DNA of 64,000 nucleotides from Cryptomeria japonica (lineage: Eukaryota; Streptophyta; Pinopsida; Cupressales; Cupressaceae): the NCBI RefSeq assembly GCF_030272615.1, contig NC_081406.1, forward strand, positions 468,890,400-468,954,399, written 5' to 3'. This document shows positions 45,300-56,461 of the stretch, piece by piece. The number at the start of each line of letters is the position of its first letter. The first letter of the stretch is position 1. Below the pieces are notes generated by a model. That model made no database searches and was not told where the DNA came from. It saw only the letters and a program-made list of their open reading frames with translations. A program made the translations under genes and the position numbers.

Positions 45300-46909
45300 T
45301 GGGCCTACTCGAGTTAATCTATAGGTTGATAAAGTGAATATGGTGGAGTGGACCAAACTGAGGGAAGGTTGGTACAAAATAAACTTTGACGAGGCCTCAA
45401 AAGGCAACCCAGGACCATTGGGGTCTGGATTTTGGTATGAGATTGGAAGAGTAAGATTGTATCCTTTTGTACTTTGAATCTTGTGGAGGGAACAAACAAT
45501 GAAGTTGAGCCCCAAGTGGCTATTGAGGCTTTGACAATGGGGGGAAAAATGGGCCTTCCAAAAATTCAAATTGAAGGAGATTCACTGATTATTATAAATG
45601 CATTAAAAAAAGGTAAAATAAATTTGGGGAATTCGAATAAATTTATATCCATTGCCAAGCACTTATTAGAAACCTATGAGGAATTTGAAATTGGGTATGT
45701 AAGGATATCAGGGAATGAGGTGGTAGACAAGTTGTCTAAATGGGCGGTGTAACTTGATGATGGGTCAAATTGTATGGTGGAAGATCTTTGTAATTTAGAG
45801 CTTGATCTTTGAGATGGTATGGTATGCTACCATTTCATAAAGCTATTAATGGAAAGATGTGGTAGTGAGATGATGTGACATGGGTCACCAAGGTAATAAA
45901 AACTACAAAGGGTGTATTTAGGGCTCACATTTGAGGATGGGTGGGGACTACACTTTAGGAAGGAGGCCATCTTTTCCTTGATAATAGGATGGTAGAAGTT
46001 AGATTTTATGGGAAAAATTAGTGAGAAAAGAATGAAAAACCTTTTCAAATTTGATCAAGACATCTTCATTCATAAAAAGAGAGTACGTATTGGCAAATAT
46101 TTTTTAGTGGCTAAATACAACTATAGGATAAACACTGATATCATCTCAATGGTTGCAATGTGGGGGTTAGAGGTTGGGTGAAAGAAAGATGTTGAATGGG
46201 TTTTGAAGGGTTGTGTGGTAGAAGATTGGTTGTATGGGTTGCAATCTCTACTAGAAAGGGCTATTGCAAGAGAAGGTTCCATGTCAGTGGAGGAGGAGAA
46301 GAGCACAGATGATACTCCCCAATAATTGATGCCTTTAATTTAATAGGTGAAGGGGACAAAAAATGATGAGAGTTGGGAATAAGCTCTTATTGGATGGGAT
46401 TCATTGACGCATTTCCTACATGCAAAGAAAAAAGATCAAGCTAGAGGCAAGAGAAAGTCTGCGATGTAGGAAGAGCCAAGATCGAGGTTCAAGATGAAAG
46501 ACTATTGGGTCAATGGGCCCTTGAAAGCAGTGAGGAAGAATTGAAATAGACAATTATAGTATTTTTTGTTTAATGTTTATATTATCTCTACATAAATTTA
46601 TGTTTAAAAATACTATATTGTATGTATAGATGAATAGGGCAAAATTTTGGTAGACGGGGGTAGGGTTTAGATATATTCTTTATTAGTATATTCATCATTT
46701 GAAGTAATTTACTGATACAATGTAAAATGGGTGCATAGGGAAGAATTTTGTAGGTGGGGGTAGGGTTTGGGTGAAGTTATGCCCAATTTTGGCTATCATT
46801 TTTTGAGAAAATTTGGTAATTTTCTATGGAGGGTGGATAGAAGAAATTATAGCTCATTATTTTATTTTGAATATTAATACAAATATACTATTATTCAGCC
46901 AAAAAAAAA
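45300..46909 (+). mobile_element. LINE (L1-type) 3' end
   Basis: Plus-strand fragment with a C-terminal RNase H domain, a C-terminal extension and an A-rich end (46900-46909, CCAAAAAAAAAG). 5'-truncated LINEs ending in A tails are typical products of target-primed reverse transcription. The left limit is approximate; I did not find clear target duplications. It lies within N0 internal DNA on the opposite strand to N0. Confidence 0.6.
45334..45752 (+). pseudogene. RNase H-like domain of the LINE
   Basis: Reads EGWYKINFDEASKGNPGPLG (first catalytic Asp in FDEAS), then, after a frame shift near 45445, AIEALTMGGKMGLPKIQIEG-DS (Glu and Asp), and closes with VRISGNEVVDKLSKW where the usual HVxRxxN-ADxLA reads with VVDKL. 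This is the RVT_3/plant-type RNase H found at the end of some plant L1 ORF2 proteins and in many pseudogenes. Stops follow at 45752. A cellular RNase H-like gene fragment is the alternative, but the following extension and A tail favour a LINE. Confidence 0.65.
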
Positions 46910-47311
46910 GAAAACTTCTTTAGAAGGAGAAGGCAACCAAGAATACACACCTTCCCCAATGCTAGGAAAAAGTGGATTATTAGTAAAATATTGCACACAA
47001 TCACTAAGGAGAGATTTTTCATAAGAAGATGTGCCATCTCAAACAAAGAAAAAGTCCAACCAAGGGACATATATGTAATTTCATGGAAGACCACTCTATG
47101 TAATAAAGGACCTCAAGTTATGAAAAATGCAACTCAACCAAGAAAAATGGCAATGTTTAGAAAGAAAAAGAGAGGATTGAAATGTTATTCTTGCCCCCCA
47201 AGCATGAATACAAGGAATAAAGACTATTATGTTGTGGTCCAAGTATGATTGTAATTGAAATTGAACCACCACACATGAAAACGAGCACCCAAATAAGGCA
47301 AACTATTAATG
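46910..47311. other. N0 internal DNA right of the LINE
   Basis: No gene recognised; the 85-codon plus frame 46991-47248 has no motif. Confidence 0.35.
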
Positions 47312-48174
47312 TTACATAGTGAGGAGAAACATAATAGGGTGAAGGGAGTGTTGGTGCAACACCTTTAAATTTGGATCGAGAAAAAGAATGAGATTTGGTG
47401 CAATACGGATAAGATCTCTATCACATAAATCTTGAACAAATCCCTTAAAAGATTTGAAATTAATAATGGAATGAGAATAACTATGATGAAAGAGGCAATA
47501 CGCACTACCATATTTGTTCTTATAATTGTTGATATGTCTCATAAAAGGAAGTGTAATGTTTTTACCATATTTGAGTCTCCAAAAGATCCTTGTAGCTAAA
47601 TTTTCATGATTACCAATATGGATAGGTCTTGTCTCTTGAGATTTAGGGAATGGTATGCTAGTGGAGGAAGACAGATTGTTTTCTTATGGTAAATGGATTG
47701 GTAAGGAAGGAGGATTCTTGAATGGACATTAATTTATCTTTTTTGAAAAATACTCTTTTGAAATTTAAGGAAATCGTCCATATATTTTTTAGATGATCAA
47801 TATGAGTATCCTAGACCTTCTCTAGTGCATTGTGATGGAGGATCTATGGGGACCTTGATTCCTTGTTCTTGTTTTCCAAGTCCTTGTCCACTATAGCCTT
47901 GTGTTGAAATGATATAATTGTCAATCTCATAAGATTTTTTTAATTGTGAAGGAGAATGGATTTCTTTATGAATTTCTTCAAAATTTGTTGTGTAAGGAAA
48001 AGTTGAAGGACCAAAAGGATGAATACATGAAGGGATATCCTTTATAGGGAGATTCCCCTTTTCATGATTGATATTCATGTCCATTTTGTTAGGTTGGGAA
48101 GGAGGATCCCTATCATCTAAGGCTTCATCTTTACTCAATGTTATGTTAAGAGATAGGTCATGAATAAAATGCAT
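47312..48174 (-). pseudogene. N0 gag/protease-region protein with G-patch-like motif
   Basis: 48174-47797: Pro/Asn-rich, ending STQGYSGQGLGKQEQGIKVP and REGLGY, the GxGLGxxxxG...GLGY layout of a G-patch RNA-binding motif (residues ~93-123). After a break, 47542-47312 has MRHINNYKNKYGSAYCLFHH and FKGFVQDLCDRDLI, like the C/H-rich block found in some plant gypsy gag proteins, but with Cys and His changed. G-patches occur next to the protease in some retroelements. No RT follows. Family not certain. Confidence 0.5.
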
Positions 48175-48324
48175 AACATCATATTGCCTACAAATATGTT
48201 GATGATGAAGATGAGCCCTAGAAGAATAAGGAGGATCTAGAGAGATTGATATACCAAAATGTTTACCTTGGACTCCTTTCTCTAAAGTACATTTTATGAG
48301 AATAAGATGGTTTTATTTTGATCT

Positions 48325-48720
48325 TCAATGTTGTCTCTCCATTAGAGAGATCATCGATAGTGTCCTCATTAACAAAAGATACCCTAGGAGAGGTACAAGT
48401 GTTGTTATTTCAATGTCATCCTTAGAATTATCAAGGGTATTATCCACCAAAACTTTTATTAAATCCACATATTCCACTAATTTCCTTAAAAATGTTTTAA
48501 TATGACAACATGAAATATGGATAAATGCCTTGAAAAAAGATCTATATGTAGGAAGTATTGTTGAAACCCTTATTATACAATATGTGAAAGCACTATCAAA
48601 GAAAAAAATAAACATGAAATGGAAGAATCTATTATCCAACACATGATTTTGATGAAAATAGCTAACAAATAATGTAATCACATGTGAAATAGAAAACCAA
48701 TTAGATTTTGTGAATTCCAT
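48325..48720 (-). pseudogene. N0 unrecognised minus-strand frame
   Basis: 131 codons, Phe/Ile/His-rich (FVSYFHQNHVLDNRFFHFMF), just after the N0 right LTR on the minus strand. Position fits a gag start; no motif recognised and the frame could be accidental. Confidence 0.25.
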
Positions 48721-48896
48721 GATGAACGATTAGATATGAAAACACCAAATTAGAAATATGCAAAATGTAAGAAGCATAAAGTTCACCAAAATGTAATGGA
48801 TGGAAAATTAGGGTTTCACAACTTAAGCCTTGTAAACTAGGAAATCACCTAACTTTCCAAACAAAATATTAAAGGGAGGACTCAATTGATCCAATG

Positions 48897-49646
48897 CAAG
48901 AGGATTGAATGCAGATCAAGTTATTTTATTTTTTTTAGTTAAAATTATTTTGAATGTATTTTAATGCTAGATCCAAGGTTAATGATGAAGAATTGGCATG
49001 AAACAGTAGAAACTACAAGCTGCAAATACATAATGCAGACACAAGGCTATGTCTGAGTAGAAGAGACAAAAGAGCACCTGTTATTACATGTTTAGCCTTA
49101 AAGTGTGGGACCATGTGGCAATTTGCATACTAGTCCCTAATATTGGATGCAGATGGACTAGAATCATTTAGAATCATCATGTCACATAGAATTTGTTCCC
49201 ATAATCTCATTGAAAATGCTTGGGACCGTGGTGATTTTCATCCCAATCCTTGATTTTTCAGATCTGTAAAAGTTAGATGTGATTGTTGTCATCTCCTCTA
49301 TCAAAATATCCATCGGTGGCCCCTAGATCTATCGCCTACACAAAAAGAAGGGGAATAATTTTATTGATAGGGATTTGACCTAAGTCAAACCCTAGGTTTG
49401 GAATTAACCCTTGAATTAAATTTAATTGTGAATGTAAATGTAAATATTTAAGTAAATGTTGAATCATATACCTCAAATATGTTGCAATCGATAATGGACT
49501 GAAATCACTAGGTGAGGAATTGCACCAACTCATTTAAATTAGGTCTTATTTAAGGAGGACTAGGATGCCCCAGGTGTCATGGTCCTAGGACTAGAACACC
49601 TTGGACACCATGGTTCATCAAAAATAGGGAAAACTAGTGGGAGATC
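48897..49646 (-). repeat. N0 5' LTR (right copy), cut by M1
   Basis: Matches 10371-11400 with a ~300-bp gap (no match to 10950-11252). Ends at GGGAGATC, where M1 starts; AGATC (49642-49646) would be the left target copy of M1. Confidence 0.7.
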
Positions 49647-50979
49647 TGTTATTATGAGGATCTGGTTACTACTGAGAGGAGGGGGGTGAATCAGTAGTAA
49701 AACAATTCTGCAATGCTTCAAAAACCTTTACCGGTAACTACTCAAACAATCTTCGTAAGTAGATTTAACAAATCATTCACTCAAATGTTCATCAATATGT
49801 AAACAAACTAAAGATATCAAATGCTCAAATCAACAATGCAACCACCATATGAACACAAAGATTTTTCACGTGGAAACCCAACTGGGAAAAACCACAGTGG
49901 GAATTAGCACCCACAAAATATTTTCACTTTTGGTATGTACTTAGTTAAAAGCCTAGCCTGATTAAGAGCTTACAATATGCCCGATTAAGAGTAGACCCTG
50001 TTAGGAGTCACTCGGTCAAGGGATTTTACCTCAGCCATGTTAGGAGATCTACCCCGTTAGGAGTAACCTTGTTAGAGGATTTCTAACTCAAGTTAATGAG
50101 CCACCCGATGAAGGGATTTACAATATAAGACCTAATAGGATCTACCCGGTTAAGGGATTTCAAACTGTTTTAACTGTTAGGGAACAACATCGCAAATGAT
50201 CTGATTACAACACTTCCTTTCTTTCTAGTACAGATCCATTTTAGCATAACTCTTCTACACACATGCAAACACTTCAATCTAGTTCGACAATACCTTCTCC
50301 TACAACTACCAACAGAAAATCTCTTCTCCAGCTAGCCCTAAATACATTTTTAAGTTAGGGTTCCTACAAACCCTAATTACATCAACAAGATACAATGAAT
50401 TTACATTACAGATCATTACAACAAATTTCTACATGATTTTCATCGTTGAATGATCACCATGCATCGATTTGATAAACAATCAAACCCTTGTCACATTCTG
50501 CTATGCACTTTGTTTTTTCCCAAGAAATATGATCCTTGTACATGCTCAAATGCCTTCTTATCATTACACATAGATTAAGACACAACATCACTAAGTTATG
50601 ATCATGATAAGATCCACTTCCAAACCTTAAATCATTACCAGTTAAAGATCTATTACCGGTATACATTCTTCTTCACAGAGTTCATGACAATCAATCATAA
50701 CTCACTCAATACTCCAAATCTGCTAATGCAGTTTGGAACATAGGTGCATGTTCCTATCTTTCAACACTCCTATAAAACCGCAACATCTAACTCTTCACCA
50801 ATCATTTGTACTAGTCACTTGATCATCGCTTTGTTCCTGTTTACCTTGTTGTCAATCGGTTCCACTACCGGTTAGGCTATACCAGTAGGTCTAGATGACC
50901 TAGATGACTAAACAAACATGGCTGCCATCAATGACAACACAAATAAAATCATCAAACAACTTATTACATCAAGCCAACA
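49647..50979 (-). repeat. M1 3' LTR (copia)
   Basis: 1333 bp, TGTTATTATG...CCAACA, followed by the purine tract. G-run before TGAATCA (49674-49694), GTGGAAACCC..GGGAAAAACCAC block (49870-49896). Related to N3's LTR in layout. M1's 5' half is not found in the window. Confidence 0.85.
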
Positions 50980-51439
50980 ATCTCCCCCTTGACATCATAT
51001 ACCTGATCACATCGACTTTATAGGTCATCTTCTCATCATCATCTCCATCAGTTATGCCAACAATATGCCAATAATCTCCCCCTTTGGCATTGATGGCAAC
51101 ACAAAAATAGAAACACCAAAAGCTCATCATGCAAAACTAGAACTCTAACTGTTATGACTATTGTACTTGTTATTCTCCCTTCATCAATTCTTCTCTTTCT
51201 TCTCTTCATTGTTCTTCTCCTCCTTTACTTTTCTCTCCCCCTTTGACAACAACGCCAAAGGTACAAAGTGTCAAATTAATCTTCTATTGCTATTGTTATC
51301 TTCATCTCTACTGCTCTTGTTTTCTTCATCTTAACTGCTCCCCCAGAGGAGTAGCCCTTTTCTCATCAATACACAATGAAAGATATTTAATTAGTCCACT
51401 AGATTGATGCTGCAACAACATCTTAGTTAGCCTTCTGCA
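50980..51439 (-). other. M1 3' region with purine tracts
   Basis: AAGGGGGAGAT (minus strand) lies next to the LTR at 50980-50990. Two more such blocks occur at 51077-51094 and 51233-51246. Only the first is in the primer position; the others may be relics of shifted LTR starts. No gene. Confidence 0.6.
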
Positions 51440-51816
51440 GGGGTATAACCCCCAGTTTGCCTTTGAGATACTGAAAGGTTGCTTTAGGAAATGGCTTAGT
51501 GGAGTTGTCAGCCAACTGTTCCTTGCTTGACACATGATCCATCCTGACTTTCTTTTCCTACACTCTTTCTCTCAGATAATGATACTTCATTTCAATATGG
51601 TTTGTTCTAGAACACAATACAGGATTTTTTGAAATGCTTATTGCACTTGTATTATCATAATATATGACCACCAGTTTTGTCATATTCTCCTTGAATCCTT
51701 CTAATACATGTCTCGTCCATATTTCTTGAGTACTATTCATAGATCGAGCCACATACTCTGCTTTTGTTGTAGATTGAGAAATGCAACTTTGTTTCTTACT
51801 AGTTCAGGATACCATG
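51440..51816 (-). pseudogene. M1 RNase H domain of copia pol
   Basis: Reads (minus strand) SKKQSCISQSTTKAEYVARS, STQEIWTRHVLEGF, YYDNTSAISISKNPVL, HIEMKYHYLRERV, the copia RNase H signature. A TGA replaces Trp (VSW) near the right edge. It ends at 51816, where the M2 LTR interrupts it, so RT and everything before it is lost. Confidence 0.85.
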
Positions 51817-52805
51817 TGAGATAGTTCAAATAACCAGAAGACAATTGAGGGGGAGGGGGGTTGAATCAGTTGTCACCAGATTATCAGAACCTTATGAAAT
51901 TAAAACTTTAATATCAGAACCCAAAAGACCAATACCAGAATGCATAAACCAAATACTGAAATAGCAGATATACCAATTAAGCATAAACAATAATTAGAGA
52001 ATAAATACCATCCACATGACACCAAGATTTATACGTGGAAAACCCGGTAAAGGGAAAAAACATGGTGGGAAGCCTACCCATAGTCAAATAATACTTTTGC
52101 AGTAAGAATGTGATTACAAATGAGGGGCCTCCACTTGTAGGAAGGCCAACAACCTAGAGCACACTGGTCATCACAAAAGGAGTCTCACTGACTACATAAG
52201 AATCCAGACTACAATCCAGATGAAAGAATGAACTGCAATGATAACATCTCCTATTCCTGAGTAGAATTCCAGTTAAGCTCAATACCAAAGGACTAAATCC
52301 TCTTACATAAACCCAAATTGATCACCAATGAACGACCAAATCCTCTGCCTGAATCATTATTACATTATTCGCTCCTTACATGTCCTTTTTTCATCCTCAC
52401 ACTCTTCCTATGATCTACAATGAGATCTTATATCATATATCTAAAAACCCTCGACCACAAACAATAAGGTCAGCCACCAAACAATAAAACAATTACATAA
52501 TTACAAAACATGTCGGCTTGAGACCAAACAAATAATATCCAACTCATAAGACATCCTAGAAACACATCTAGAAGTCCAATCAACACATTACATTAAGTTG
52601 GTCCATAACATAGATAAACCAGGACCCAATTTAGGTCCATACATGCTAAAGAAATGATACCAATCAATCAAGTCTCAAAAACGATCACCATTAGCATCCT
52701 GAATCTTGACTAGAAGCCACACCAACACCACTTATGCATATCATCAAAGATCTTCAACAAAGAATTGCCTGTGAAACCCTCTCTAGAACAAAAATCCAAG
52801 CTTGT
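51817..52805 (-). repeat. M2 3' LTR, left piece
   Basis: Starts TGAGATAGTTC, matching TGCTAGACAATTC at 62929. G-run before TGAATCA 51849-51868; GTGGAAAACCC block 52034-52060. Last five bases CTTGT are the left target copy of M3. Confidence 0.85.
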
Positions 52806-54395
52806 TGATGCAAAGGGTTTGGGGGTCAGTTTGATCTAAGCCAATGTGTTTGTTTCAATGCTTCCAACTTCTTGAGTTCACCTAGTATTTCAAAGGCTTC
52901 TTAACGGAAAAAAAAGGCTTTTCTCACTCCAACACCCTACAATGGTTCCAAATGGTTCCAAACACCTATTTCAACAATAATCAATATGTTACAAAGTTCT
53001 AGCCCACCAATAAACACTCAAACCCTTCTAAGCCTCAATTAGGCTACTAGCCCTTACTAGGCCACCTGAGACTGAAAAAATTAGTTTTCTCTAGATTTTC
53101 CCAAAGAACTCACCAAAATAATTATATTTTCAAACACCCATTTTGGATTACTACAACATATATCAAAATCAGATAGGGTTGTTTTGGACCATGCCTTTGC
53201 TGTCCTAAGACAGACTATTTTTTCTTATGCAAGAACCCCACTTTTCCAAAGCAAGTATATGAAGTACTTATCCTCAAACCCTATAACTCTCAACAGTATT
53301 TTTTGATTACTCCAAACCAAGGAAAATCCAATTGTTTAGGTTCTATGATCTTATTTGATGTGCAAACCCCAAAACCCTCACCAATAGGCTCCAAAACCAA
53401 GGGTTTCTTGATTCATGACCTTCCAAACACTTTAGAGACTCATTCAAGGTTCCTACACCTTTAAAATGATCAAATAAGGCTCCTCCAATCCTTAAACTAC
53501 CCCCTTAATAAGGTATATCTTCTGCTGCTATAGGCTTGCTATGCTTCCTACTAAATCCAACTTCATCAAACTCATGGTGATCACCTGTAAAACCACACTT
53601 CCTGCAAGTTATTTGGATAGGATCATATTATACATGTTAGATAGAGCCTCCTCTATGAGAAACAAGACCTTACATCCATAGAAGGGCTCCAAATTGCATT
53701 TTGGGCCTTCAATGCCAATGATACAACTCAGAAAATTTTAGGACAGTCAGCACAAATGACAAAATCTGAGAAAAACCTGCTACAAAGTCATTCCAAATCA
53801 CTTATTACAATGTTTAATGACTGCCCAAGGCTTCTACCATGAAATATCAATCACTTTCAAGCAACAAAACACAAGAAAATGCAAGAAAATGAAGGTTTTA
53901 TTCACTTTTTTTGTTAAATCTGTGCAACATCCATACTGTAGCCTCCAACCCCACCAAAATGGAGTTCCAAGGTTTTATAAGACCTTCCCCCAACTTCCCA
54001 AACCAAAATCAATCAGCTATTTGTCATTATAGACTTGTTTAGACTTTAAAATCCATTTTCCCACCTAAAAACAACTAACTGTTAGAATTAAAAAATTTGA
54101 ATTTATAACTTACAATTTATTGAATAATTTAAAGTCTAACCTATCAAACTTAATGTTTTATTACTCCTAGCATCCAAACAAACTTATCTAACCATCCAAA
54201 TACTATTTAGACACTATTGGCCTCCCTTACATAATTTTGGTCCTAAAGCCCTTATTAAGACCTTCAAGACATTTAACTTTAAAATCATATTGATCATTAC
54301 AAATTGCCATTATTGGCTTCAAAACACTCCAATTCACTTGTTTTGATTCATAACTCTTCATGGTCTTGATAGCTTGCTTGGGTGCACCTGCATGA
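52806..54395 (-). repeat. M3 3' LTR
   Basis: 1590 bp, TGATGCAAAGGG...CACCTGCATGA. A purine-rich ATGGGGAGTA (minus strand, 54396-54405) precedes it. Lacks the copia-LTR motifs. Confidence 0.88.
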
Positions 54396-54757
54396 TACTC
54401 CCCATGAATGAAAGTCTTCTTGTCCCAAGAAGTCCTCCATGCCTTGCCTTCATGTTTGCTTGCTTGCATATGATTCTTAGGAACTAGATAGTCCCCAAAT
54501 GTGACTTGTTTCCTCCTATGAACACTTGCATTCATACACCAATCATTAGAAACAAAAATTTTATGATTTGGCTGTCCCAAACCAATGGTACTCATGGCTG
54601 ATATTTGCTTCGTGGCTGCCCCTTTTCCTCTATCTTGGGGTATCTGCAACCTACCCAACTTTCTGTCCTTTACTTGTCCAATGAGAGGACATTTTACTGC
54701 ACCAACTAGTACATGATCAAGTTCCCAAAGTCCTTCATGAACCAGACTATCATACTA
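54396..54757 (-). pseudogene. M3 unassigned coding tail
   Basis: Open minus-strand frame (54658 downward) running into the LTR: GRLQIPQDRGKGAATK, HRRKQVTFGDYLVPKNH, IHGEYHAGAPKQ. It may be the tail of a gypsy polyprotein left after RT to integrase were lost. Identity not certain. Confidence 0.4.
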
Positions 54758-55318
54758 CTACAAATCTGGACTTTTCTTACACTGCTCTTTGACTGAAAAC
54801 TGATTGACAAAACACATTATAGTGGTGTCTCTTTCCTTCCCCATCAATGGGCTTAATTTGTACTTCCATCCACCCTTATGAACCACATAGGTGTTTCGAT
54901 ACCCATAATGTATAATCCTTCTAGAGTATTGCCAAGGTCTGCCCAAAATCAAATGACCACAACTCATATCCATTACATCACACAAAATACTATCAACATA
55001 TTGACCAATGGAGAAATTAATGACCACCTGATCCTTTACCAACATATTCTGACCATCACTGACCTATGTAGCAAAATATGGATTAGGATGTGCAAGGGTT
55101 TGTAAATTTAACTTTTTGACTACTTCATAAGCAACCAAATTGTGGCAAGCCCCTGAATCAACAATCAATTTACATACCTTGCCATGGATTTTACAATTTG
55201 TCCTGAATATCCTTGCTTGCTGTGATGGTTGTGCTTTCCCCATGAGTAACAATTCTCCTACCTCTAGTAATGCTAGGATAGGTTCTTCTTCTTCTCCTTT
55301 TATGTCTTCTTGTGTCAA
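54758..55318 (-). pseudogene. M3 retropepsin-type protease
   Basis: 55318-55064 has KVCKLIVDSGACHNLVAYEV, the DSGA active-site loop of gypsy proteases. 55045-54758 continues with LVKDQVVINFSIGQYVDSIL and MSCGHLILGRPWQY, where the ILGRPW flap/second motif is typical. A stop near 55063 splits it. Catalytic Asp kept. Confidence 0.85.
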
Positions 55319-55361
55319 GTGTACTCTCCTATCCTTCTTATCCTCACTCCACTTGGGACAT

Positions 55362-56428
55362 TTGAATGATGGGTGTCCTGGTTCATTGCAATTGTAACAT
55401 CTAAATGTGCCCCTTCCTTGACCAAATCCTCTTCCTCCTCTCTAATTGTATCCGCCCCTTGATTCTAAAAATTATTCCTTTCCCTTGTCATCATTGTTTT
55501 CTCCTTCACCTCTACCACCTCTTCCTCTATTTGTATTACCTCCTCTTCCTGACCTTTCTTGTCTTCTCCTCACCTTTTCTTTTGCTCTAATAGCCAACTG
55601 ATAACATTCACCAATGGTCCTTGGTACTTGTAGACCAATCTCATCCTGAAAATGATACTTCAAGCCATTGATATACCTGGCTACCTTCTCATCTTCTTCC
55701 TCATATCCTCCCCTAATACTCAATTTATGAAATTGTTCAGTAAATGCCATTACATCCATGTCTTTCTGTTTAAAATTTTGTCTCATCCTCTTCACATGTA
55801 TGCTATAATCTGAAGGCAAGAATTGCTCCTTGATGAGGTTCTTCATCCTTGCCCAATTTGTGATTCTTGTCAACCCCCTAAACATTCTATCATTTTGTAA
55901 ACTTGTCCACCAATTTAAAGTAGTTCCTCTAAGCTTTGTTTTTGCAAACTTCAATCTCTTCTCATCCTCCATCTCCTCATACTCAAAGTAGTTCTCCAAG
56001 GCATCCAGCCAACCCAACACTTCTTCACTATCCATCTTCCCTTGATAGATAGATACCTCCACATGTCCTTCCCCTCCATTTTTTTTTACTGCCTTCAAAA
56101 TCCTAACAAGCTTCCTCTCCTCAGGATCCATCTCATCTTCTACTTCCCTATGTTCTTGTCTTTCATGGTGTTCCTCTCCTTCATCTTCATAATGTTCTTC
56201 ATTAACTTCTTCCCTCCTATGGTCCATTCTTTCTTTCTCATAGCCTTCTAACCTAGCTTGTATGGCCTCTTTCTCTCTTCTCCATTGTCTATCCCTCCTT
56301 GCTTCAGCCTGCTCTCTTGCTACATCCTGTTCTCTTCTTTCCCTTCTTTCTCTTTCCAAAATCTCCTTCAACTCCTCAAGTTCCCTAGCCAATTGACTCT
56401 TAGGTGCCATAACTACCCTTCCAATCAT
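55362..56428 (-). pseudogene. M3 gag (Retrotrans_gag) with zinc knuckle
   Basis: ATG 56428-56426, about 20 bases after the primer site. 318 open codons: a charged coiled coil (LARELEELKEILERERRERR), then the capsid domain (EEVLGWLDALENYFEYEEM; KLRGTTLNWWTSLQNDR; RYINGLKYHFQDEIGL; basic REKVRRRQERSGRGG tail). After a TAA at 55471 and a TAG shortly after, the same frame reads TFRCYNCNEPGHPSFKC, an intact CCHC knuckle (55407-55362). So the long frame is well kept and two stops sit before the knuckle. Confidence 0.92.
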
Positions 56429-56446
56429 TTACCCAGACCTTTCACT

Positions 56447-56458
56447 ACTCTAATACCA
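56447..56458 (-). other. M3 primer-binding site
   Basis: Minus strand TGGTATTAGAGT, initiator-Met type with changes, 3 bases from the LTR. Confidence 0.75.
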
Positions 56459-56461
56459 ATT

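Larger units (their letters stand above)
10371..49646 (-). mobile_element. N0: outermost LTR element of the nest
   Basis: Defined by a repeat at 10371-11568 and again at 48897-49646 (shared start TGATCCAATGCAAGA; shared later phrases such as AGGACCATGACACC / AGGACTAGAACACC). The right copy lacks about 300 bp matching 10950-11252 and is cut at 49646 by M1, so its far end lies beyond M1. A purine tract (minus strand AAAGTGGGGGCTAGA) follows the left copy, making it the 3' LTR of a minus-strand element. Own internal DNA is 11569-12203 plus 44473-48896. I could not recognise a primer-binding site at 48896. The G-patch-like frame hints at a gypsy relative; no RT is seen. Confidence 0.65.
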
